Shown here piece by piece: positions 26,001-38,000 of a stretch of 64,000 nt of DNA. The stretch comes from Trichostrongylus colubriformis. Lineage: Eukaryota > Nematoda > Chromadorea > Rhabditida > Trichostrongylidae. The stretch covers positions 6,015,992 to 6,079,991 of the forward strand of contig OZ022261.1 in the NCBI GenBank assembly GCA_963978905.1, in the 5' to 3' direction. The translations under genes and the position numbers were made by a program. How positions within the stretch are numbered: the first letter of the stretch is position 1; every line of letters starts with the position of its first letter. A model generated the notes under the pieces. The model ran no database searches and was not told the DNA's origin. It was given only the letters and a program-made list of their open reading frames with translations.

Positions 26001-29000
26001 TCAGCAGATCCACACTCACACCATACACATTGCACACATAGGAAAGTGTATATGTATGTACTCTATGCTACACCTGCATCAAGGTGAAATGACGGATCAG
26101 GGATACATTATGTTTTCACCGTTTTGGATATTTTCCCCCGCTCAAAATTGGCCCTCCCCGTATCTGCTTCTCTTCCACTAGGTCTAGCCGACGTATCTTT
26201 GGCTTCCACAGCATTGCCAATTATTGCAAAACTAGTCAAGTCAGAACATCTCTGACTTCAGATCTCTGAAATGTTCCACATTCCCATTTTCAGGCAGAAG
26301 AGTCTATCCGTGCTGATAGGGTGAATTGCTGTTCATATTAAGCTTAGACGCACATCAGACGAGCGCGCTACCTTCCTTAGTTCCTGCTTTTTTGGCCCTT
26401 CTAATCATGAGCAAAGTACAGGTCAGTTGAAGGCAAATTTCTGAAGCGTCTTGGAGTTAGCGCCACAGAATTCAATATCCAGTTTTATACTTCCCCAAAA
26501 ATATCTACAGACTTCTTCAGTGCCGCATCAGAGCTTACAGCAGTCATGAAAAGCAATTGACGTAATTACACTGGTTTTCATATCTGACGGAATACCTTGG
26601 GAAAAAGCTGTGAATTTGTCAAAATTTGTAAAATTGATGTCGTTTACCATTGTTAAACTCCATTTGTGAATTTCAAACAGCTTAGCTAACGTGAAAATTT
26701 TCATAATTGATAATCCTCACTAAATTCCACATTTTCGACGGATGTTCAACGCATGAAAGCTGTTAAGAGTCATCTTCCAAAAGGTGTCGCAACCAACATG
26801 TTCTTTACAGCCCAAAATAACCCATTTTGTGCAAGTAAAATTTTTGAGCCTCGAATGCTAACATCTATAACTAGGACTTAATACACTGGTATGATAAAAA
26901 TAGTTTTGCTGTCATACTGAAGATGATGAACTTCCGTTTCACGCTCTATATTGCTCCCACATATGTCGTGGGCCACATGTGATCCGGTCTTTTTCTTCTA
27001 TTCGCGCACACGGTGTAACGTGAAATGACGTAAGCGCGGGCGCTCTTAACCTCATTGCAGAGTGTCTGCTGAAAAAAAGCATCAGCAAAATTCGCGCTCA
27101 CATCAACTTGAATAAGCCTTAATAATCTTCTGTCAGCCTTCATCACCTCTATAGTTACTTGGGTATGATTTGTTGTCGTTATTACGCTTACAAGAAGCGA
27201 GTCATTTATCAGTGAAGGCCGTTTGTCATCATCATCTCCAGGATCAGTTGTCCAAGACCCGCTTTCAGTTTCGCTAGCCGTTTGACAGCGCGTTCTATTC
27301 CGGGTGTTTTGGCGCCCTCGATCACACCCCTGCCGCTGATCTCTCCATACCAACTGTTTCTAATTATTATTGAGAGGGTTTTGCCTCGTGAAAAAGAAGA
27401 ATCGGCTACGAATTGCTGCCAGCTCAATGCGACAACAGATCACTCGACCCACAAAATCTAGTGGACTAGTAAGCAGTCGTCTGGGACAGGGCTAAGATTA
27501 AGTGTGATATTCCATGATTACCGAAAACACCATTACTGTTGTAAGAAGAAAAGGGTTTTAGGTGAAAGCTACGTATTCTCCGAAATCTGCCAATCGGTGC
27601 AATGACTGAAGTTATAGCGGTTTCCCTGAACGAACATCTCACACAAGTTCAAGTGTGGTACACACCTAAGATCCTGTTACTATATATAGTTAATTTAGTC
27701 AAATCGACATTCCCCCCCCCCCTCCCCAAAATCCCCGAAAAAGTACGTCAGTCATGATAGCACTACCTAATATAAAGCATAAATGACAGAATGATGACAT
27801 TTTTTGTAGTCCATCGATCGACTCAAAAGCCACCAGAACAGGTAAGTCGTTAAATACTCCTTGAAAAAGTTCGAACTCATCCCTTCATTTTCCATTTGAA
27901 ATAGGGCTCTTTCTCCTTATAGGGTTTCTCATCCCCTGCTGCGTCACATTTGGGTGAGACGATAGTTGAAATCCCCTGTAAAAGCGATGTTCTTTCCAAC
28001 TATCTTTTCAGTCGGGAAAACATCCGAAAATTTTCACGCGAAGTAATTGCTATTAGGTTGGCAACTAAGTAATTGCGGATTTTTTAATACTGCTTTTTCC
28101 CTCAAAACTGCTTTCCACAAAATTTCTTCTGTACATATATATGTGGTAAAAGTCCACACGCATCTATAGGTATTGTTGTCTTCCATCTCCCGGATAACCC
28201 TTTTCGGCAAAATAAAAATATCAAAAGTCACCTCATTTTCAATTTCAACTTTTTTTTCTTTGAATGGCGTTAGACAGCGAAAGGGAAAGGTGATAATCCG
28301 ATGGAGAAAGATCAGAACTATAAGGCAGCAATTTTTATCCAGGCTCGAGAATTTTTTGAAAAAAATTTAAAATTTTTTTTACCTCTACTGAAAAAATGAC
28401 TCGCCAAAAAATTCTCGAGCTTGGATAAAAATTGCTGCCCCATCCACCTTATAGCCCTGATCTTGCTCCATCGGATTATCACCTTTTCCTTTCCCTGTCT
28501 AACGCCATTCAAAGAAAAATCTTTTTAAATTTTTGTATTGAAAATGAGGTTGACCGTTGATATGTTTATTTTGCCGAAAAGGGTTATCCGGGAGATGGAA
28601 GACAATAATACCTATAGATGCGTGTGGAATTATACTACATGTGTATGTACAGAAGAGATTGCTGGAAAGCAGTTTGGTGGGAAAAAGCAGTATTTAAAAA
28701 TCCGCAATTACTTAGTTGCCAACCTAATAGATTCGCTTTCATCATATCATCCGCGTAGCACTACAAACAAGACTTTAGCGATTCCGTGATGAAGCGTGTT
28801 CGAGTAGCCTGGCGCCCGTGAAGTACGAGGGAGTACCTTTTTACCCAGAACGACTATGGTTCTCGTGCCCAGTTGATTGAATTACACGACCACCAGACCT
28901 TTACCTGAATCGAATTCTGACCCGCCAAAAGCAGTATTTCAGCAGGGATCAAAGTCGGGTTTTTCGAAGACACTGGGGAGAGGTAATTTTGGCTTACGGT

Positions 29001-32000
29001 GGCTAGCAGTTCGTTAATAGCACACACAACGCCTTGGCAAAACGTCGAGTTAATATCATTGATTTCTTCATAAAAATAAACAGCCTTTTTCTCATTCTTT
29101 CGCATATTTTTTCATTGCTTCAATTTTTGTTGCTGTATGCTGTTGCACTTGCTTAATATCATCATGAATGAAATCGAATTCGTCTTACGCGACATCAAAT
29201 GAAGTGGTGTTGGGTCGCCTGAAGCGTGTAGTTCGAAGTGAAGCGTGCAGCTCAAGGTGAAGCGCGCTAGAATCGCAATAATGGCCCAAATGCGAGTTCT
29301 TCAATGCGATTTTTGCGACACATTACCTTTTCTGAGATCGAATGTCCGTTTGCAGAGAGAAGTGTTTTTAAAAACACTTTCCTCCCTTGCCCCCTCCCCT
29401 CTCTCCCCACTCCTGATGCCTTTAAACGTTGTTGCCCCTTATTTTATTCCATGACAATTTCAGGGTCCCAAAAATGGGTGACAAGCTGGAAATTTGCTTT
29501 CAAGCATATCTCGACCGTCTCAGCACGAGTACAACAGCCGCGAAAGAACCTGCATTGTGAGGTGAGGACTGCTGCTTGCGCATAACTGATTGTAAATTTT
29601 ATTGTTCATTTAGGAAAACTCCCATAATTTTGACAGAGCATCGATTAGTAGAATTCGAAAGCATTTCTTGCATTTCATGCGAATCAATTTGGAATCCTGT
29701 CGTCATCGTGAGCTAGAATCACTTTACATCGTCCCATGGCAGTGATTCCACTAAATGCGGATTGCTGTGGAGAGGAGACACAAGCTTCAAGAAGCTGTAA
29801 TTCTGACGCTGTCTGTACCTCGCAACTTCACTCAGCGGCTCTGTAGGGTTACGTTGACGATGTGGAGAGTACTACAGGATTACGGTAATGGTGTGACGAT
29901 GTGGAAAGCAGCACATTTTCGTACCACATAGGATTGTTATTATTGCATGTATGGGTGATGGTCACATTATCACGATCCCGCAGCACGGCGTGTCGGTGTT
30001 CTTCTGAGCTCATTAGCCGGACGAGTTGCCGGCGAGGGCGGGACATCGTTCGCGGCCGGTTGATCGGCCGCCGTCAGACATTGCGATTTTGCGATTTTGC
30101 GACGTCGCACTTTTGCACGCGATATTACGCCTTGAGATTGTGCAATGCCGCAACTTAGCGTGCGGATCCGCGACACCGCAAAATCGCAAAATCGCGAAGT
30201 CTGACGACGGCCTTACCCCCTACGTTTCTCTGCAGTCTAACCTCGACTAGAAATGCCGAGGAGCGGGAGAGAGAAAAAGGGAAAAGGGTTTCGGGCTCTT
30301 ATTTCTCGTTTTTTTTTTTCGCCGTTTTATTTGGTCTTTCTCTACTGTTACACTGCTTAGCACCCCTACTTTCATATTTCCAGTCTGCCAAATTCACTCC
30401 TTCCGGTGTCTTTAGAGGGCATCGTTGGAGTTGACTTCCGATTGTGGAATGTGCAAGCAGAGGTGCGAGTGCAACAGTAAGAAAAGAACGGAATGAGATG
30501 GTTAGTGAACAGGACCGTCCTTCCACTCTGAAGAACGTGCTATTGTGCCCTCTGCATTATTGAAGAGGATGTGCAGAACTCAGAAAACCTAAGCTAGCCC
30601 CTCTCCACAGCTTCTGGCCACTGGGAGTAGTGCGAGAAAACCGTCCACGAAGTCGCGGTAAGAATGCCATAACGTTTGAACGTTTTAAATGTGACTTTCA
30701 CCACTGATGTCTTTCCAGTTCTGATTTCCCTCATTACCCTTGATAGTGTGCCTGAGCCATATAGGTAGGTTATACTTCTCATCGTCAACATTATCTTCAA
30801 ACATCAGCATCTTCTGAAGCCATGTAGGCGCCATAACTCGTTTTTCACAAAGTTCGTACGGAATTTACGAATAGGGCTATTCAGTAATTTGGCTAAGATA
30901 ACGTACACACACACTGCGACAGTGTCTTGGCAACAGGTTGGCAACTTGTTGGTGTGGGAAGTTTTCACTTGAGCTGAATCGTTCAAGAGTCACATATTGC
31001 TCAATTCAACATGCAGATCGCGAATATGGAATTCATTCACATAGATGCCGTTTGCTGCGGATTGCTAATAAATTTCTAGGATGAAGTCTTCTAGGGCTAA
31101 ACACCGTCGGCTCCAAAGGTGATGGTGATGTTTGCTAGCAGTGAAGGAGTAATTTTTTTCAAGCCAGTTTCACTTCGTTAGTTAAAAAAATTACAAAAAA
31201 TACCCACTCTACCTCACTTTTATAGAGACTTTTGAGTGTTTCATCGACACTGTAATAGTTGCTCTCAAAACCAAACGAACCTTTTTTGAACATTTGAATA
31301 CATTGCATTTGAATGTATTGCTGGCGCCATCACGCGCTATATAAGAGAAGATTTGAAGATCCTGGGAATCATGCGACACGTAGAATATCCTGGAATCGTA
31401 TTTCATTTGCGGACACATAGAGCCAAGACTCACTCATTTTGGATACGATATCTGGTCTCGTATCTAGACTTCCATTTCACTTATTTTCCAATCACATGGT
31501 CACGTCTGGTGCGTCAGCACAGGGTATTACCCCGCGAAGTGCAGCGTGCGAGCCCTAGTCGCTTTATACAGTTGGGTTCCAAGGCGTCTATGATGCCCTA
31601 CATCCTTTTCACAAGCGAACGAAGTATTTTCATAGACCCAACTCCACAACTACATCGGCGCCCTGAGTTCCCACACATTGCTTAACTGTGTCTTCGCGAA
31701 ACTGTGTCCTAATGATACCAATTTGTTACGTTTACATTGTTAGGATCTTCTCGAGGAAAGCAACTCGAATGTACCCATCAAAAACAGGAACGGTAGATTA
31801 CTCCTGAGAGATGACAAACCGAATGAATGATGGCTCAAACATTTTCACGACATCCTTAACCAACCGAGTCCAGTGGAAACCTACTGTTTTGAAGAAGCTG
31901 ACACGATAGAAGAGCTATGTCGATATCGGTCCAGTGATTGTCGATGAAACTATGCAAGCAGTCAAATGCCTCAAGAATATGAAAGCTTTAGGGATGGACG

Positions 32001-35000
32001 AAATCTCAGCGGAACTGTTAAAAGCAGGAGGCAGGCCTATGGCAGAGCAACTAATACTCTTCTAATCACTGCCGGAGTACGGGAGATGTCCCTGAGGATT
32101 GGAGGAGAGGAGTCGTTGTCAAACTCCCCAAGAAAGGCAATCTGACAGAATGTGGGAACTGGAGGGGCCTTACGCTGCTGTCCGTACCAGAGAGAGTTTT
32201 CTGTGTAGTACAGCTACGGAGGCTGAGGAGTGCCATCGATGAAACGTCTAGAGAAGAACAGGCGGGTTTTCGAAATGGAAGATCGTGCTGCGAACAACTT
32301 TACCCTTCGCGACATCATAGTACAATGTATGAAATACCGCCAGTCACTGCTCATCAACTTCGTGGATTTCAAAAAGGCGTTTGACAGCATACATCGCGAA
32401 TCACTATGGACAATGTTCAGGATGTATAGTGTAAACTTGCCCTTCATCAGGATCTTCAAGAATCTGTATCTCACTCGTCTTGCTGCGTAAGAACGAATAC
32501 GGGGTGTACGGCTTTCTTCGAAATCGCAACGGGAGTACAACAAGAATGTATTCTTTTACCGATCTTACCCAATGAAAGCATGGTCTTTGTCATGAAAAGG
32601 GCGATGAAACAGGAGATGGAGATAAGCATCAAGTGGAATGGCAGAGATCGTCTCATGGACTTGGACTTTGCAGATGACATAGCCCTTCTTGCAGAGTATT
32701 GACAGGCTACAACACATGACCTCAAGCCTAAGTAGGGAGTCGAACAAAATTGGCCTCCTTATCAGTGCGAAGAAATCGAAGGTCATGCAGATCGGGTCCC
32801 ACAGTACCCAAGCGAACATGGTGGTTGATGACGCACTGCTCGAAGTCGTGGACAAGTTTACCTACCTGGCGAGTATGATAACATGTAATGGTGACGCCGA
32901 TGTGGACGCACGTATAAGAATCGCAAGCGGCAGCAGTACTTCGACGCTTATAGCCGCTTTGGGCGAAGCCGTCTGTCTCGCGAAGCATTAAGCTGCGGTT
33001 ATACTTGTCCATTATGGTTCCCCGATACGGTATACAGCCACGTCACAAACGAAGAAGTTCGACGTCAATGCGGTACGAATTGCCCCCACGTGACTGTGGC
33101 ACGGCGTAGGCTCCGACTGGCTGGCCATATCCTACGTAGGCCATCGTATCGAATTCTGCGAGAGGCCATGTATTGGACTTCACCAGGAGCCTAGCGAGCA
33201 CGAGGCCGTCCCAGAAACACGTGGAGACGAACGTTGGATAACGAACTCCGAGTCATGGATGTTTCTAGAGACGAAAGCGAAGAAATGGCGCAGGATCGTG
33301 AACAATGGAGAGGGTTCGTCGTCCGATGTGCCCAACAACACGGGAGGAACTAAGTCTAAGCTATGTAAGTTTCGAGGAAAATATTTAAGATCTCCTTGAG
33401 TCTATAAAAGTCTATAAAGAGATATTATAATAAGTGTTAGACTTGCTGAAAAGGGAATCTAAAAAATTGAAAAGTTTCCATCATTGGAGATAGAACTATG
33501 AACCCTTTCCCGAATGAGTAGCTGTTCTATATTTTATGTACATACTCCTATGATGAGATAGTAACTCCCTCCCTGAAAGCATGGGGCGACGAATGATGGT
33601 GAAATTGGTGGAAGTAATCTCGAAACATAAGAAGGCTTTTGCTCATGTATCCGTCATCATCGTGCACCGTCAGCTCAACTTCCTAGATCGAGTCACTCAT
33701 GGGAGACTTCCAGCGCCTGTCACTTTGGTCATGGAATAAACAATAGGAACGATGGAAACGGCTGATGAGACGTAGAAATATCTAAGTCCTATGTCTTCAA
33801 GAGACGTTGAGAATCTTTTTTAGTGAAGGGGGTCGAAGGAGGTGAGCTCTTTTACAATGGAGAAGATACCCTACATAATGGACTAGCTATAGCGGTAGCG
33901 GAGTCCCACCAGGATTGCAGCTTCGCCGAGAACGAAATCAGAGACCGAGATATGGCTGTAAGGATAGTACGAATGTGGGGTACTGGACCGTAATAACCGT
34001 GCATGCACCGCAAGCCGGTTGCTATGAATGTAAAAAGGTCGAATTGTATCTGAGCCGCGATGAGGCCATAGAATCAGTGCCGGAAGACGGCGCCCTCACC
34101 GTAGCTGTGATCAAGGGTGCACGTAGGCAAAGGAATGAGGATAAGGAACGCTGAAAGAGAGGGGATTATCGACCTGGCAACAAACCATGACCTAACGGTT
34201 TGCAGCACGTTCTCCGCCAAAAGGGAGATAGTAACCCAGGACAGTGGAGAAAGACGGACGGGAATCAACCATGTACTCGTAAGAAGACCAGCCCTCAAAA
34301 CTGTAAAAGGAATCCAGTACTGTTGGAGGAAGAGTTAGCCACTCAGCGTCGGTTGTTCCTTGGTGTCACCATAGAGCAGCTCAAATAAACAAAGGTGAGA
34401 GCCGGACGAGAATTTAATGATGGAAGCTGTACGGAGCGATTGGGGATGATCTCAGACAAAAGTTGGTGGAGGCCGGCCTTCAAGAGCTTAACGGCGTTCA
34501 GGAGACGTGGATGAAGGCGGATAAGATCATTTTGCTATGCGCCAAGGAGACACTGGGAGACTGGAGGTGATTCCAGGAGAAAGAAAGCGGCATGGTCCTG
34601 GGAAGAGTAATGAAGGAGACCTGTAACCATTGGTTGGACTTGAGATGCCCAGAAGGTTAGTCGCCCACAAACGTTGCAAACGTTGCAAGAGGCTCGCCAT
34701 GGCAGTCCAAGCTAGAGTAAGGAACAAGGAACTGAGTGCTTTGCATGAGAAGCTTAAACAACAGAAAGGCAAGTTCGTCTTCCGGCTGGCTAGAGTGCAA
34801 CATGGAGCCACGCTAGATATTATTTCAGTAAAGCTCGTAAAAAGCAGCGGAGGTGCTACTCTGAGAAAATCAGTTGAGGTATGACAGTGACAAATTTTTG
34901 GTGAGGCTCTGAACAAGGAGTTCCATTGAAATATGGACCCAAAAATGGAAACAACAACTGTTCTCATCCTGCCCCTAAAGCATGGAGAAATCCATCGCAT

Positions 35001-38000
35001 TTCGGTAGGATGACAAATTGAAAGACGTTGGTCCAGATTGAATTTTATTAGAAACATGAAGGCACTCAGACAGTACGCGGTGGGATTACTCACCCGATTT
35101 CCCAACGCTGTGTCCACTGAATGGAAGATCTCTCTTACCCTGTTCCTACGGTATAAATAGCTTTTCGACTCCGGAGAAAACAGTTCGGTGGACATAGGAA
35201 AGGAAGTTGTGTAGTCCTGCTATGATCGTGATCTATGCAAAACTGGATCACTAATTTAATTCGTACCTGTACTGCTCTCGTAAGCTATTAGCTCTTCTTC
35301 AGTGATTTAGAAACAGTGTATCAGTCTGTTTATTTATACCAGGTCGCTTATAATGTATCAGCCGAATAGTAGTGAATGGTATTGAACCGAATTCCTAATT
35401 CCCGTCTTCGTTAGTAGTCGAAAGAGAGATGGCACTCCTCTCATGCCGCAACCTGTGCACAGGATAAGACCTGGACTGAAATCAGAGGACATCGGAAGCA
35501 TCGATGTTCCTCCAAAACCTGTTTGTCATCGAGCCATGTGAGAGGTTGCGAAGTTTCTCACATGGTATTGTACGGTCAACTATACCCTCGATGACGAAGT
35601 GTCTCCTCAAAAGTCGAAAAGAAGCACCAATGCCTGGGTATTAAGTACCATAGTTCCCATGTTCGAACTTAAAGGTGACGCAATGAATTGTTCCAGTGGA
35701 CGTGGGTCTTTCGTCAGGAACGCAATCAGAAGAGGTTACTCCGCATCTTCCTCCTCTTTTCTCTAATCTGCGTGTGGGAAGACCTCATTGAATTGACAGA
35801 TTGAACTACCTTCGACTCAGCTCATGACAAATACTAGCTAAAGGTCTTCATTGCACTTGCACACTAGACAAGAAAATAAAATAGAAGCATACAAAATGCC
35901 CAGAGGAGACTTCTTACAGATGTATCACTAAGATGTATGGAATTTGGAGCCGGGAGCACAAACTGATGCGTCCAGCGCCTGTGAAGGGAAGAAATCAGAT
36001 GGTTTCCGGTTGTAGGGTCTGGTTACACGAGTAGAGATAAATGTCACTTAATTGTGAAGGGAGCTGAAGATAGGCAGGTGGAAAACGTGGCGACAAGGAG
36101 GTGAATGTGCAGGTTTTTGAGGGAGAACCGGTGAAGACGCAGAAACTGAAGATCGAGAGAGTGAAGGAGCGGGAGTAAAGGACTCGATGATGGAACTATG
36201 CTTGTACATGGATAAGGGGCAGCATAAGGCATGTACCATAGTGAGACTCCATCCAAGTTTACGATTTGCAGTTGGACAGTGCCAACGAATAGAGCATACG
36301 TGGCATAGAACTTACTAAGAAACTGTAACGAAGGATGTTGGGTAAGGATTGCTACAGGAAAAGCTTGCAATCATGCCCATGCAAAAGACACACAAATCAG
36401 ACCTATGAAATTCACTCGAGATCAGCAAAACGAAGCAGTGCCAAACAAAGTGTGAAGAGTAGTATTTACTTTTTTCTCAATTTTTAATCTCATTAATCTT
36501 GTTTATCTCTATCTGGGCCTTTTCATTTTTAAGCTTCATGTTCTTCGAGCTGAAGTTTTGGAAAATCGTAAACGAATGCAATTTGGTGGTAAAGCCAAAG
36601 GCAGTTCGAGATGGTGCGGGACAATAGGCAACGCGAGAAAGGAGGTATGGGAGGTCAGTCCTGACTGAAGCTCCTCTCTCGTTCCGGGTGCGATTCGACT
36701 GCCGCGGAATAAAGTTGACAGCTCGTAATACTGAGCTATAGGCCGGTTTACTGAGTCGAGAATGAGAGACTCGTCATGGTCTCTTGAGAACGGTTCAAGT
36801 ACATGTCTGGGAGAGCCCACAACGGATGCCTCTTTATCATCAAGCGAGTCATGCAGAAGTATCGGGAAAAGCGTCAGCCTTCCTTGCTTGGGCAGGGTTC
36901 GACCGTCTACCACAGCCATTAATCCAAAATCACCCTGAGGGCGGAATGTCTGAAGTGTCTCATCCCTCTTGAACGGTATATTTTTTATATTTTCGACGGA
37001 GTTAAGGCAATTATACGCACCTCACATAGATTGACAACTGAGGTAGACACCTCGGTAGAGTTCTACCACGGATCAGCTCTGAGCCCGTTCCTCCTCCTGT
37101 TCATTTTATATGACATAGTGAAGAACCTGATGGAGGACCAGTGAGACCATCTTCTACGCCGATGCTCTCATAGCAGAAAACGAAGAAGAACTCCGAAGAT
37201 AACTGAAGGAGTGGCAAGCGGAGCAAACGATGCGGCCGTAGAGGAGGGTACTGCTGACCGAGCGAAGAAGACTCAAATAGATGCGGGGATGAAGTGAACC
37301 GAGCTCACTGGGAACCTCGGCGATCGACGACGCTACAGGATTTTAAAGGGAATGTACCAGGAATTAGTAAAACTTGCGATTCTCTAGCATTCCGTCCGAG
37401 TGTGGATACTGAGATGAGCATGCGTGCTTCAGGCCTCAGTTAGAGAATCACGAAGGAGGACGTCAAAATGGTCATACACACAGCTCTTGTCCAGCTGAGG
37501 GTGAGGGAACGGGGAGCGGCTGTATGAGCACCTACTGATAAGTCAGGCGGTCACTGAATTAAAGGGGCCTTAGTTTTTATCAAGCGGCCAAAAAAGAAAT
37601 GCGTCACCAAGAGCGACTTGAGCGACCTCGATGAAGTGAAAATCACAACAGGGAAGAAAGTGGCGACCACTAAGAAGCAGAGCGGATCCCTCAACAGCGC
37701 AGGACTAACGCTAAGGAGTAGAAAAGGAAGAGGTGGGGTGGAGTCACTTTAAAAGAGAAACCCAGCTTGATTTTCTTGATGGGGGTCTCAAAGCTAGCAC
37801 AAAGGTCTACAAGTGTCCCTAGAAAAGTGCCTCAACAAGAGGTCGACTAATACTCTGAGAGTCTACTGGTGCATCCAGAATGCGCTGCAGCTCGTGAGAG
37901 ATCTCATAAGGGATTTAATCAAGGTTATCGCTAAAGCGACCCCTTTCCCCACACAAGAAGGGAGGGTCATGATTGCCGAAAAAAAGATCTTAGTGGTTTC

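Larger units (their letters stand above)
24437..31280. other. Intron 5 (6.8 kb) with alternative-exon candidates and a palindromic mariner
   Basis: Apart from the features listed separately (25369-25533, 27192-27353, the C run at 27712-27722, 28053-28727, 30066-30212 and the repeat at 30255-30500) I see no recognisable content. No transposase other than the mariner remnant is visible. Confidence 0.5.

Noticed and set aside
34527..35195. Longest open frame of the window (222 codons, minus strand)
   Set aside because: It is the antisense shadow of the linker region of RTE-type LINE B; it has no motif and the sense strand explains the sequence.
36536..36919. 127-codon minus-strand frame
   Set aside because: Antisense to the RT region of LINE B ([13 protein letters not shown] is on the plus strand).
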